A stretch of 64,000 nt of DNA from Microglena sp. YARC. Taxonomy: Eukaryota; Chlorophyta; Chlorophyceae; Chlamydomonadales; Chlamydomonadaceae. The translations under genes were made by a program, and so were the position numbers. Shown here piece after piece: positions 52,610 through 61,949 of this stretch. The DNA is taken from the NCBI GenBank assembly GCA_022414725.1, contig CM039463.1:55616094-55680093 (forward strand), read 5' to 3'. Position 1 is the stretch's first letter. Each line of letters starts with the position of its first letter. The notes under the pieces are model-generated. The model was given only the letters and a program-made list of their open reading frames with translations. It was not told the DNA's origin and ran no database searches.

Positions 52610-53142
52610 CTGTATTGTGTGTGAAGGCACTGGGCGGGCGAGATTCTGCAGTTCTTTCAGATAAAATCTTAGCCGAATCGCAGGGGGTCGCCAGGCCCTC
52701 CTCTGCGCCACATTTCGTCGGTGAAGATTTAGGATTACGACAGCCTTCGATCATAGTGGTACCTGGAACAGGTCCATTGACTAATAGTCGCCAACCTCCG
52801 ACCACCTCGGATGGCTCGCGGGTGTCGTTCATTCAGACGCCTCCTGTCGTCCCTGGTGGATTACTCGGGTCAAGCCCATGTGATGATGTAGCCGTTGCCG
52901 ATAGTGCAAGTGATGATCTGGAACACTGGTCGGGTTCCGATACTGCGTATGGCTGGGGTGTTCCGGTCGACCCAGGCTTCGTTGATATAGAGGCAAATAA
53001 GGCCGGCCCTGTTCAACCAGGCAGTAGTTCTGCACTGGGGGCTATACTACCGGTTACTGCTGATACTGCTGATATCCCGCTGCTCATGTACAAGTACACT
53101 GCTTGTACGTGGGAGCATACATTTCCACTTCCACTGAACTGA
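52610..53142 (+). pseudogene. TE-B linker between integrase and RT
   Basis: This is a Ser/Pro/Asp-rich low-complexity stretch (RQPPTTSDGSRVSF, PPVVPGGLLGSSPCDD) of the kind found between copia integrase and RT. It ends out of frame with the RT between 53103 and 53142. The TE-A remnant at 55906-56274 matches it closely. Confidence 0.7.
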
Positions 53143-54713
53143 CCTTCAAAGCTGCCATGCTTCCCACCAACCCTGACAGGGATCAATGGCTCCTTGCTAT
53201 GAAGGATGAGATGGCGTCCCTACATGCCCATGGCACTTGGGCGCTCACTCCACTGCCTCCTAAACAGAGGGTCCTGTCTGGCAGGTGGTTATTTGTGAAG
53301 AAGGTTGGGGTTGATGGTTCTATTCGCTTCAAGGCACGTTTTGTGGTTCGTGGTTTTCTGCAGCGTCCTGGGTTGGATTTTCATAATGTATATGCCCCCG
53401 TTTCTTCTAAAGCAGGTCTGAGGGTGCTCCTGGCTGCCATCACTCATAGGAAGATGTTTGTTCGGCAGCTGGACATCAAGACTGCATTTCTGAATGCTCC
53501 CCTTGAACCTGGTCTGGACCTGTACTGCCACCAGCCTGAGGGCTTTAAGGTACTTCGTCCTAACGGTGTTCCCCTTGTGTGCAAGCTGATCAAGTCCCTT
53601 TATGGTTTGAAACAGGCGCCCAGGGCTTGGAGTATGGATGTCAAGCGGGTTTTGGTTGCACATGGTTTTATTATGTGCAAGGCGGAACCTGCTCTGTATT
53701 TTAGGAGGGATTCTAATGGTGGGTGGAGCTATGTCCTAACCTATGTTGATGATTTTATCTGTGCTTTTAGTGAGCTGGATAGGTATGTTTTGCTGATCAA
53801 GGCTATGGAGAAAGCTGGCTGGGAGGTCAAAGAGATGGGTGTGCCGGTTCAGTTCCTCTCCTTGGACATGGCTTGTACACTTGACTCTGACGGCAGGTGT
53901 GTTCAGATCAACCTCTCCCAGCACTCCTACATTGTTGATCTGGTGGAGCAGTTTGGTCTGACTGCTGCTGCCAAGCCCAGGTTTGGTGCCCCCATGGACA
54001 AGTCCACCGTCACTGACCCACCTGGAGAACCCCTGTCCTCTAATAGCCAGTACCTCTCTCTTGTTGGTGCTTTGCTATACCTGGCTACTTGCACCAGGCC
54101 TGATATTGCCTTTGCTGTGAGCTACCTGTCCAGGTTTTCTGCTCACCCTACCGTCCCCCTGTGGGGGGCAGCCAAGCGTTTGCTTTTGTATTTGAGGTCA
54201 CATTCCCACCTGGGACTCACTTACACACACAGCCCTGATTTCTCTTTTACTGTCTTTAGTGACTCATCCTTTGCTGATGATGGGTCTGACAGGAGATCTC
54301 AGACTGGCTTTGCTGTCCTGGCTGGAGGGTGCATAGTGAACTGGATGAGCAAGAGGCAGCCTACAGTTGCCATTAGCTCTTGTGAAGCTGAGTATCAGGC
54401 CCTGTCTCAGGCTGCCAGGGAGGTGCAATGGTTGAAGAAGTTGAGGGTGGATCTGGGTCTGCCTTGTGATTTAGTTACCATTCAGGGTGACAACATAGGG
54501 TCTCTGAGATGGGCCAATGACTGGCAGCTCCTCCCTCGCAGCAAGCACATTGATGTTATTCATCACTACATCAAGGAGCTGGTGGAGGACGGTTCACTAG
54601 ATGTTGCCTATGTTAACACCAAGGACAACTGTGCTGACCCCCTCACCAAGCCCCTTGATCCTGCTGTGTTCTGGAGGTTTATGCGGATGCTTGGGATGAC
54701 CGCTTCTTCTTAG
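53103..54713 (+). CDS. TE-B reverse transcriptase and RNase H
   Basis: This 536-codon open frame has copia RT hallmarks in order: GTWALTPLP, RFKARFVVRGF, RQLDIKTAFLNAPLEPG (catalytic Asp), LIKSLYGLKQAPRAW, LTYVDDFI (catalytic YVDD). It is followed by the RNase H segment: TRPDIAFAVSYLSRF, VFSDSSFADD, RRSQTGFA, SSCEAEYQAL, RSKHIDVIHHYI, NCADPLTKPL. The catalytic residues are intact. It ends TAG and is followed by T-rich untranslated sequence. Confidence 0.93.
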   Translation: MYVGAYISTSTELTFKAAMLPTNPDRDQWLLAMKDEMASLHAHGTWALTPLPPKQRVLSGRWLFVKKVGVDGSIRFKARFVVRGFLQRPGLDFHNVYAPVSSKAGLRVLLAAITHRKMFVRQLDIKTAFLNAPLEPGLDLYCHQPEGFKVLRPNGVPLVCKLIKSLYGLKQAPRAWSMDVKRVLVAHGFIMCKAEPALYFRRDSNGGWSYVLTYVDDFICAFSELDRYVLLIKAMEKAGWEVKEMGVPVQFLSLDMACTLDSDGRCVQINLSQHSYIVDLVEQFGLTAAAKPRFGAPMDKSTVTDPPGEPLSSNSQYLSLVGALLYLATCTRPDIAFAVSYLSRFSAHPTVPLWGAAKRLLLYLRSHSHLGLTYTHSPDFSFTVFSDSSFADDGSDRRSQTGFAVLAGGCIVNWMSKRQPTVAISSCEAEYQALSQAAREVQWLKKLRVDLGLPCDLVTIQGDNIGSLRWANDWQLLPRSKHIDVIHHYIKELVEDGSLDVAYVNTKDNCADPLTKPLDPAVFWRFMRMLGMTASS

Positions 54714-55029
54714 GGTATCTATTTTTTTTTTTGGTTACATCTGTTTCTTTGGTTATCATTGTATGGCATTAGGTTCCTATTCCCGGATCGGGTTTTCCAT
54801 ACCGTTGTTACCCATCTTTGATATTCGGTTTTCATCCTTTTCTAACTTGGCAAATTTTGGTTTTTGCCGTGTTTCATTCCTTCCTATAAACCTTTGGGTT
54901 TCCATTTGAAGTTCTCTCGAATTTTCGGAGTTCTTTGATTTTTTTTTTCAATCTGTTACATATAGTTCTATGTCACCAGTGCCATAGGTGGAGAAGTAGT
55001 ATTGTATGTCACCTGTGTCATAGGTGGAG
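54714..55029 (+). other. TE-B 3' untranslated region and polypurine tract
   Basis: T-rich, with two copies of a TATGTCACCNGTGNCATAGG segment (about 54969-54989 and 55006-55026). It ends AGGTGGAG, a purine tract directly before the 3' LTR. Minus-strand equivalents follow the TE-A 3' LTR at 47548-47610. Confidence 0.7.
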
Positions 55030-55330
55030 TGTCAGCATGAATTGCGGTGCTCTCACGCGTTTTATGACTTGGTGACTACTTATGTACTTCCTTAGAACTA
55101 TCGGTCCTGACAGTACTATGTCAGCTTACTGTTGACTGCGTCATCGGTTCTTCTGACACGCGCTGTCTAACCTGTACCCTGATCAGGTTCCAGGCTACCG
55201 CCCCCTTTCCTCCGCTGGTGTCCCTTTATGGTTCCACTATCTTTTGTAATATTTATTCTCGTCTCCGCATTTATAGATTGGCGTGCTGCACACACTAAGT
55301 CCACTCTCCGGAGTGTTATCCAAGCTGATA
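55030..55330 (+). repeat. TE-B 3' LTR
   Basis: Nearly identical to 48459-48760. Termini TGTCAGC...GCTGATA, followed by the target-duplication copy ACAGT at 55331-55335. Contains TGTAA at 55255-55259. Confidence 0.95.
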
Positions 55331-55905
55331 ACAGTTCAATGAACAATAGAAGGGTAGATGTACAACCATAGTACATAAAACCTATTGTCCACCTGAAAAA
55401 TAGTAAACGCATAAAAAGGGCTTCAAAGAATCTACTGCAAAGGATGGACTGAAAGGGCGCTTGAAATACACTCGGAAAACAAGAAAGAGGTGAGCGGCGG
55501 TACATCTGCAAGTACAACTGCAAGATTACCCAGCCCACCAATTCACAGTAAAATCCGAAGGGAAACAACTACTACACTCCACAAAAAGTTCCAATCACAT
55601 GAGGGGCTGGTGATCTAAAAACAGTGTGGAGTAAAAAGAAATAGCTAATCTATGATGAGCTCCACCGAACGAACCATCTGCCTATGGAACTAAGAGTCAG
55701 AAACCATCAAGACGCTATAACGGTGGTCTGAATTAAGTACCACCTTCCACCAAAACCAAGAAAGACAGCTGAAAGGAAGCTGCCTAAACAAAGCGTCGTA
55801 ACGCTCCACCAATCTAGACTACCCTATAAGTCAGTCTAGGAGGTGCTGAGGAATAGGCACTCACACATAGGGCCATGTTAACCTACGTATGAGAACCAGC
55901 AGCAC

Positions 55906-56274
55906 CTAAAACAATGAATCCTGGGTTGACTGTAACACCCCAGCCATACGCAGTATCAAGCTAGACCAGTGTTCAAGATCATCACTTACCCATTCGGCAA
56001 CGGCTACATCATCACATGGGCTTGACCCGAGTAATCCACCAGGGACGACAGGAGGCGTCGGAATTATCGACACCCGCGAGCCATCCGAGGTGGTCGGAGG
56101 TTGGCGACTATTAGTCAATGGACCTGATCCAGGTACCACTATGATCGAAGGCTGTCTAAATCCTAAAGCTTCACCGCTAAAACGTGGCACAGAGGAGGGC
56201 CTGGCGACCCCCTGAGATTCGGCTAAGATTATAGTTGGATATCCAACTCCCCCCCGCCCTAAAACTTCACACAC
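55906..56274 (-). pseudogene. TE-A pol linker remnant
   Basis: The minus-strand frame matches the TE-B linker (ILAESQGVARPSS, IIVVPGSGPLTNSRQ, PPVVPGGLLGSSPCDD). Upstream, about 56560-56760 on the minus strand matches the TE-B integrase C-terminus (RLVGYSLVSKG-type). Neither leads to an RT. Confidence 0.75.
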
Positions 56275-57770
56275 AATACAGCAAGATCAGGCCCTGGACT
56301 AGAATGCAACAATGATACATCCAGCCAGGCCAGCCAACAACAATTGGGGTTGTTAAAGGGCGTAGGGAATTACCGGTAACACATAACATATCACCGTTTG
56401 ATGACAGGAGGGATGCAAGCGGGCACGGGGACCCATACTAAAGGGAGAACCCAGGAAGACAGTTTAGAACTGAACTGGAGATAGAGAGTACTTCACTACT
56501 CACTACTAACTGGCGCAACATTGGAAACCCAAATATAATAACCCTTACTCACCAGGGAATACCCAACCAGTCTACCAAATAATGCCTTTCTAACTAGCTT
56601 GTTGCGTGACTGCCCAATACTAAGATTACATAGCAAGGGCAACCAAACAAACGCAACAACGACACATCAGGTGCAACCCCAAAGAAAAGCTCCGAAGGAG
56701 TCTTGTCTCCCTAGATGAACACGCGATTGCAAAGATAACACACTAGCACCATGCTGAGCAGTGTCATCATCAACAACTCATGCATGCCCCAACTAATCGA
56801 GATCAACCATGCCTCTATACCACTTAACTAAAAATTCCTAAGCCCTATCAGAACTCAAACACTTGAACTCAAACTCACGTAGCTAAGGCATACACCTAAG
56901 GGGGGAAACCAGGGGCACTGGAAGACAAAGTAGTAACCTCTGTCGAACCACGGAACGCACCCAGGGGTCACAAGGAGCCTAAGAGAGAAAAATATCCACC
57001 AAGATATCATGCCAAAGATCCTCCACGGCCGCTGGACTAGGGCCAGGACGGCGTCCACTTCGGCCTGTAGCATGGGCGAAGTCCGGCGCTGCGAGACCTG
57101 GGATCACAGAAGGTGGGGAAGCGTTAGGTCGAAGTCGAGATTAGAGGTATGGGAAAAAGGAGACGAGAATGACAGTGCAGCAAGTCGCACCTGGTGCAGA
57201 AAATCGCACCAATGGCAGAAAATCGCAAATCGCAAGGGCAGAATTCGAACATTTATCGCTAGGATGCGAAGAGCAGAGCCGAGGCATGTAAAGGTCCTAA
57301 TATCCCGCCGTCGATGATCAGTCAATCCCAAGTCCCCCCCTCTATCGCTCGACTCACCCGGTTGGGGGGTAGAGGGAGCAGCACCCGTAGTGGTGCTGAC
57401 CATACCCCCCTGCCTCCTACCACCTCCAGAATCTCCAGGTCCAGACGCGTAGGTCGTCCTCCTCTGGCGAACCCTACGGCAGTGCCGGCGATCCGCCAGC
57501 TTGATCGAAAAAATTCTCCAGAAGGTAGCAGAGAGCCACTAGAGCGCAAGCTCATGCCAGTAGCCGACCGTCGGCTGGGCAGAGCAAAGGGGGCAAAAAC
57601 GACGTAGACATCAGCAGGGAGCTTGGTCGGCTTGGCAACCTCCGGTATGCAGGCAGAGCCTCAAACACCGGAGAAAGGTCAGCGACGACAAGGACGCGAG
57701 CAGACGAAGACGGGGTATCTCCACCGATGTCCAGGCTAGTCGCCGACTTGAGTCTGCACGTCACAGTCAT

Positions 57771-58058
57771 CTACGACAGACGGGAGGAGGCGACAGACGG
57801 CAGGGGAGGAAAAGGAAGAGAAGATGGAGGAATGACCGGGGGGGTTACTTCCACGATGGCGGAAGGACTCTCATGACCGCTAGCAGAGGCAGCTGGTGCA
57901 CAAACGTCTAGCCAATCATCAAGAGGAGCCGTTCCTCTGTTGGAAGGATTGGTCGCAGCCATCGCTGAGAATGATGCTGCGCATCCCGCGCGTCCAGGAA
58001 AGACCATCCATGTCATGGAGTTTCTCAAAATGGCGGGAGGTCCTCGCGGAAGTTGCAT
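57771..58058 (-). pseudogene. TE-A gag remnant
   Basis: Starts MQLPRGPPAILRNS and shares APLDDWLDVCAPAASASG with TE-B gag residues about 45-75. The frame ends after 95 codons and the following sequence is unrelated to TE-B gag, so only the N-terminus survives. Confidence 0.8.
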
Positions 58059-58095
58059 CGCAAAGCAGTGGTAGTAAATGAAGGGCCGTATAACC

Positions 58096-58393
58096 TATCA
58101 GCTTGGATAACACTCCGGAGAGTGGACTTTGTGTGTGCAGCACGCCAATCTATAAATGCGGAGACGAGAATAAGTTACAAGCACTGGAGACCCATTAAGG
58201 GGCACCAGTGGAGGAAGGAGGGCGGTAGCCTGGAACCTGATCAGGGTACAGGCTAGACAGCGCGTGTTAGAAGAACCGATGACGCAGTCAACAGGAAGCT
58301 GACATAGTACTGTCAGGACCGATAGTTCTAAGGGAGTACACAAGGAGTCACCAAGACTTAAAACAAGCGAGAGCACCGCTATTCATGCTGATA
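58096..58393 (-). repeat. TE-A 5' LTR
   Basis: Nearly identical to 47250-47547. Followed at 58394-58398 by target-duplication copy GCTGG. On the minus strand GGTTATACGG follows internally, as in TE-B. Confidence 0.92.
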
Positions 58394-58414
58394 GCTGGCT
58401 AGGTAAGTGGCACT

Positions 58415-58560
58415 GCAGGTAGGCTGCAGGCTAAGTAGCAGAAAGGCTGCTGAGAAGGTGCAACGAAACTACAGGTAAGCTGCAGGCTAGGTAGCAGAGA
58501 GGCTGCTGAGAAGGTGTAAGGAAACTGCAGGTAGGCTGCAGGCTAGAGCAGATAGGCTGC
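58415..58560. repeat. 56-bp tandem repeat, about 2.6 copies
   Basis: Copies start at 58415, 58471 and 58527 with GCAGGTAGGCTGCAGGCTA-type cores and AGGCTGCTGAGAAGGTG. It lies in the 3' untranslated part of TE3. Confidence 0.85.
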
Positions 58561-58943
58561 TATGGGAAGCTGGGGAAGGAAAGTCCAGGCTTGGTGAAGG
58601 CTTGTGAAGATATCCTTGGCTACGAGAAGTTGCATGATTCGAGACTAGAGGATTTGTCATTTAGACATGATGTCTGGACTAGTCCCCCCATAATTTGGGT
58701 GAGCTAGGTAGGCCCTAAATTAAAGCAAAGACATCAAGGAGAGACTAGAAGAATTCTAAATTCAGAAGGGGTGCTGCCTGTGGAAGTACATGGGGCAGTA
58801 CAGTAGGCAGGTAATCTAAAAAATTATAGAGTGTTCAAGTCTATCCAAAAGATGAAGAGCAATGTTGGAAACTGAATTAAGTGCCTGGCTTGCTGGGGAA
58901 GCCATCAAGGTCAAGTTGCTGGCAGACCTGGGCAAGGAACTGG

Positions 58944-60776
58944 TCAAATGACTTGGGAGCTAGGCTGGGGGGGGGTAAGAATGTTGATAAATGTGAAGTC
59001 CATGGGGCTCCAGGTCATGCTGAGGTGGTTGACACATAGCACTTTGCCTCCAGGATGTGCACAGCTCCTGGGGTCCATGATCATCTTAGGTCTGAATGAG
59101 AGTGTGTGAGCATGTGCATTGACCATGGCAGCTTGGAGACAAATGGCCCACTGTAGAGTGGGTCTGGCTGTGGTAGAAACAGTGGGGTAGGCTTGCACCA
59201 TTTGCTGGAGTCTGCTGTTGTGCTTGATGATAGGACTGTAGGCATCAGATGGCCCCTTGTGCATTGACCTGTGTGGGAACTGTTCTCTTTCAGAAGCTAG
59301 CAGGGTAGGGAACTTGCTGGTGAATGCTGTGATGAGCTTGGACAGTGAAGGCCTGGGCTTGGTGTTGAAAGCTGGTGAAGCAGGCCTGCTGTTCAGGTGG
59401 TGTAGGGTGCATCCAAAACGTGTGAGACTAAGGCTGGAGTTGTTGGAGAAGTGGATGTTGTTGACATTCTGATTAACTTCTCCCAGTGGTAGTCCAATGT
59501 CTGGTGACCTGTTGACCAGTATCCATTGGTCCCAGGTAGTTGCTGTGTCTAGATCAGATGGCTTGAGTGGCCCGTCCCCATCTATGGGGCCATCATATTC
59601 CTCATAGTTGGTCCTGATCTGGTCACTGAGGAGTTCCATCTCTGCTCTGGCTCGTTGTAGGCCCAGGTTGTCCAGCTGTTGTTGGAGGTCTGGAGTGGTT
59701 TCAGGAGGGTCATCTACTCCTAGTCCAGGGTCATCCTGGGGCTTGTGTACCTCTGGATGGATGAGCTCTGGCATGTCATCACTGTCAGTATCATCAACAG
59801 AGTCTTCCAGATTGTCTGCAGTGGAAGGGGAATGGTACTGGCAGATAGGGGGAGGATGGTCCTGGAGGTCTTGGTCTGCCTCCACATGAGTGGGTGGGCA
59901 CTGCCCTATCTCAGAATCAGTGTGGGGTGCAGATGGATCTGAAGTAGAGGGGAAGTCCTGGAGGTCTTGATCTGCCTCCACATGAGTGGGTGGTTACTGC
60001 CCTATCTCAGAATCAGTGTGGGGTGCAGATGGATCAGAAGTAGAGGGGAAGTCCTGGTGGTCTTGATCAGCTCTACTGGGGGAGGTCTCATGAGTGGGTG
60101 GGTACTGCCCTGTCTCAGAGTCAGTGTGAGTTGATGGAGGCTTGGTAACCATCATGATGTAGGCAATGGTAGGGTCCACAGGGGTAGAGGGATTACTGGC
60201 AGGGACTGGTGAAGTTTGGGTAAGGTAGAGTCCATGCCTTTTGGGGCATGAGAGGAGCAGTTTGGTACCAGATGGTCTTGGGATGGAGAGTGTGGCTTGA
60301 GTCTTGGACAGGTGAACTTGGAGGTCTGGGCACAGGCTGGTGGCTGCATGAATGCTAATGATGTTGGGCATGTTGCAGTCAGCAAGAAGTACATTGTTCA
60401 GGATGATCAGAGTCCTGCCATGGCCCTTGATCTTGGCCTTCCCTATCTGCTTGCAGAGGATAGGTGGAGAGTCTTGATCTGCCAGCTGCAGCCTAATAGG
60501 CTGTTGGAGGTCCTGAATGTCATGCAGATGGGAGATGTTACTTGTTGCATGAGAGTGTGCTGCAGTATCTATGATCCATTCAGTCTGCAGTGCTGCCTGG
60601 AAAACTTCTCCATCTTCTATAGTGCATTCATCATCAGCACTTACTTGTCCAAAGAATGCTGTATTAGCCAGGGGGTCAGGTGGCAAGGCAAATGAAACAG
60701 ACTTGCCTCTGGTTGGTGTAGCAAATCTCATGGGCTGGAGGTTGTCCTCATCCAGTGCCAGGGATCCCTGAGGAGC
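58944..60776 (-). pseudogene. TE3 polyprotein fragment with protease-like domain
   Basis: A single minus-strand frame is broken only by TAA at 59994-59996. The N-terminal part has TEWIIDTAAHSHATSNISH, the position and context of a copia-type aspartic protease but with DTAA instead of D-S/T-G-A, then LIILNNVLLADCNMPNI, matching the segment that follows copia proteases. Next come 32-residue repeats, then an acidic Gln-rich stretch (PDLQQQLDNLGLQRARAEME) and an unassigned C-terminus ending TGA. No integrase or RT is visible. The frame formally extends to 60857, but those first residues derive from AP2 intron DNA, so the real start is lost. Confidence 0.6.
59875..60130. repeat. 96-bp (32-residue) coding tandem repeat in TE3
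   Basis: Units at 59875 and 59971 are 96 bp apart, with a third degenerate copy beyond. On the minus strand each encodes a PPTHVEADQDLQDFPSTSD-type repeat. Being a multiple of three, the array keeps the frame; one unit carries the TAA. Confidence 0.85.
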
Positions 60777-61736
60777 TAACTGCCGCTCGTGCAAAGCAGG
60801 GTGCGAAGGTCTCTGGATGGCGTCAAGCATGGATGTACCCTCCATGACACCCATCAATTACACCTTGGGTGTAACCGGCTATTGACTGCAAATGTCAGCT
60901 CCTCTCAACGAGCCCATCTCCACTTGAAAAGTCATACTGGAAAGAAAGTTACTAATATTCAAATATAATTGTCCAGGGGTATGACTACCCCCCCCCCCCC
61001 TCTAGAGGGGGGTCCATGTACAGCAAACCCTGTTACAGCCAAAACCTGAATCGCAACCTTTGCTGGTGCCTCTAAGCGCCTTTTTTTATGTTCTCTCTAA
61101 GGCGCTGTCTCCTACTGTCCCCTTCACAAATTGTCCCCTACACAAATTCTCTCTTGTCATTGCCATTCATGCTGTCAAGAGGTCTTCTTTAGACCTGGAC
61201 TGCTTGAAGCTTTTGGCGGGTTTTTGTTATTTTAGTTGTTAGCCTATTTGGCCTACCCCTGAACTGTAACATACATACATACATACATACATCCATGGCA
61301 GACTTAGCCTCCTCAACTGCACCTCCATACGTACCACTGCCGCCATACAGTCGCAAGTCAGTAAGTAAAGCAGGCACAGGTATTCCAGGCGTGAACAAGG
61401 GAGGGATCGTCACATGACCAACGTGCACGCTCATCTCACCACTAGTTCAGCTGTCTGCAAAAAGCTAGTAAAGCTGTCTGCGAAAACTATCTCAAATTAT
61501 ATCTCGTCATCCACATGCATTCTCTCGCATAAACCTGCTTCAACTAAAATTAATCGGTTTGTCAGTGGAGATGCCTCTTGATTGTTCTGTTGAGGTGAGC
61601 AAAACAACATTTCATCTCTTCAGTTCCCTTTAAGCCTATCAAGTTACCAATTTAATGCAAGCTACCTTGACACATCCAGGATTGTTATCATTGTTTCCCC
61701 ACTTCATAGAGTGTTATTATACTCTGTCCTTCCTGT
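60777..61736 (+). pseudogene. Remnant of an AP2 exon C-D intron
   Basis: Bases 60777-61010 align with 21900-22160 and 30185-30440 (shared ACACCCA, CAATTACACC, GTGTAACC, TGACTGCA, poly-C). Bases 61560-61736 align with 1790-1970, 22305-22455 and 30590-30755 (GAGATGCCTCTTGATTGTTC, CTATCAAGTTACCAATT, CATCCAGGATTGTT). The middle (61060-61310) holds a SINE-like copy and CATA repeats. Homology stops at CCTTCCTG, just where the chromovirus LTR starts; exon D is missing. No coding sequence. Confidence 0.65.
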
Positions 61737-61949
61737 GGTATATGAATACCTTGTAACACGGAGTGTCTTGTAACTGGAAGCCTAAGAAATGATCTCAGGA
61801 GTTTAGACGGCCCTAAGAGTCAGAAGCACGGCTTAAGACTCCCTTCCCGCTTCCAGCGCGTCTAGACCCTAATGGAACCCTCGTTTTAGGTATTCCCGAG
61901 TAGCTGATCAGACACTGATCAGTAGGTCAATTCGCTCGGTTTCAACTGC
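61737..61949 (-). repeat. 3' untranslated region and 3' LTR of a Ty3/gypsy element
   Basis: Starts with TGGTATATGAATACC exactly where AP2 intron homology ends, so 61737 is the probable outer edge of the 3' LTR (ending ...CA on the minus strand). The inner LTR edge is not definable because the other LTR lies outside the window. Confidence 0.5.

Larger units (their letters stand above)
48459..55330 (+). mobile_element. TE-B: near-complete Ty1/copia retrotransposon (6872 bp) inserted in TE-A
   Basis: LTRs 48459-48760 (302 bp) and 55030-55330 (301 bp) differ by only about two substitutions and one indel. A perfect 5-bp target duplication ACAGT is at 48454-48458 and 55331-55335. The order gag, protease, integrase, reverse transcriptase, RNase H is that of Ty1/copia. 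TGTAA at 55255-55259 in the LTR is a candidate poly(A) signal. The gag and RT-RNase H frames are open, whereas protease-integrase has several frame breaks despite the near-identical LTRs. Confidence 0.95.
47250..58393 (-). mobile_element. TE-A: minus-strand copia-family derivative inserted in TE3, itself interrupted by TE-B
   Basis: Two 298-bp LTRs (47250-47547 and 58096-58393) differ at about two positions, and the target duplication GCTGG is at 47245-47249 and 58394-58398. Without TE-B it is about 4.3 kb. The interior keeps gag-like (57771-58058) and pol fragments (about 55906-56760) related to TE-B. I find no reverse transcriptase, and several stretches (47548-48458, 55336-55900, 57000-57770) do not match TE-B. 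It must have moved with proteins supplied by a relative. Confidence 0.88.
47082..60776 (-). mobile_element. TE3: outer minus-strand LTR retroelement, interrupted by TE-A
   Basis: TE3 internal sequence is present at 47082-47249 and resumes at 58394, joined by the 5-bp target duplication GCTGG of TE-A. Its coding region lies at 58944-60776 on the minus strand. The 5' part, including the 5' LTR, is missing: at 60776/60777 the sequence changes to AP2 intron-like DNA. Confidence 0.65.

Noticed and set aside
60777..60857. Methionine at 60857 as the start of the TE3 protein
   Set aside because: The first 27 codons read antisense through AP2 intron-derived DNA, so the frame there is open by chance.
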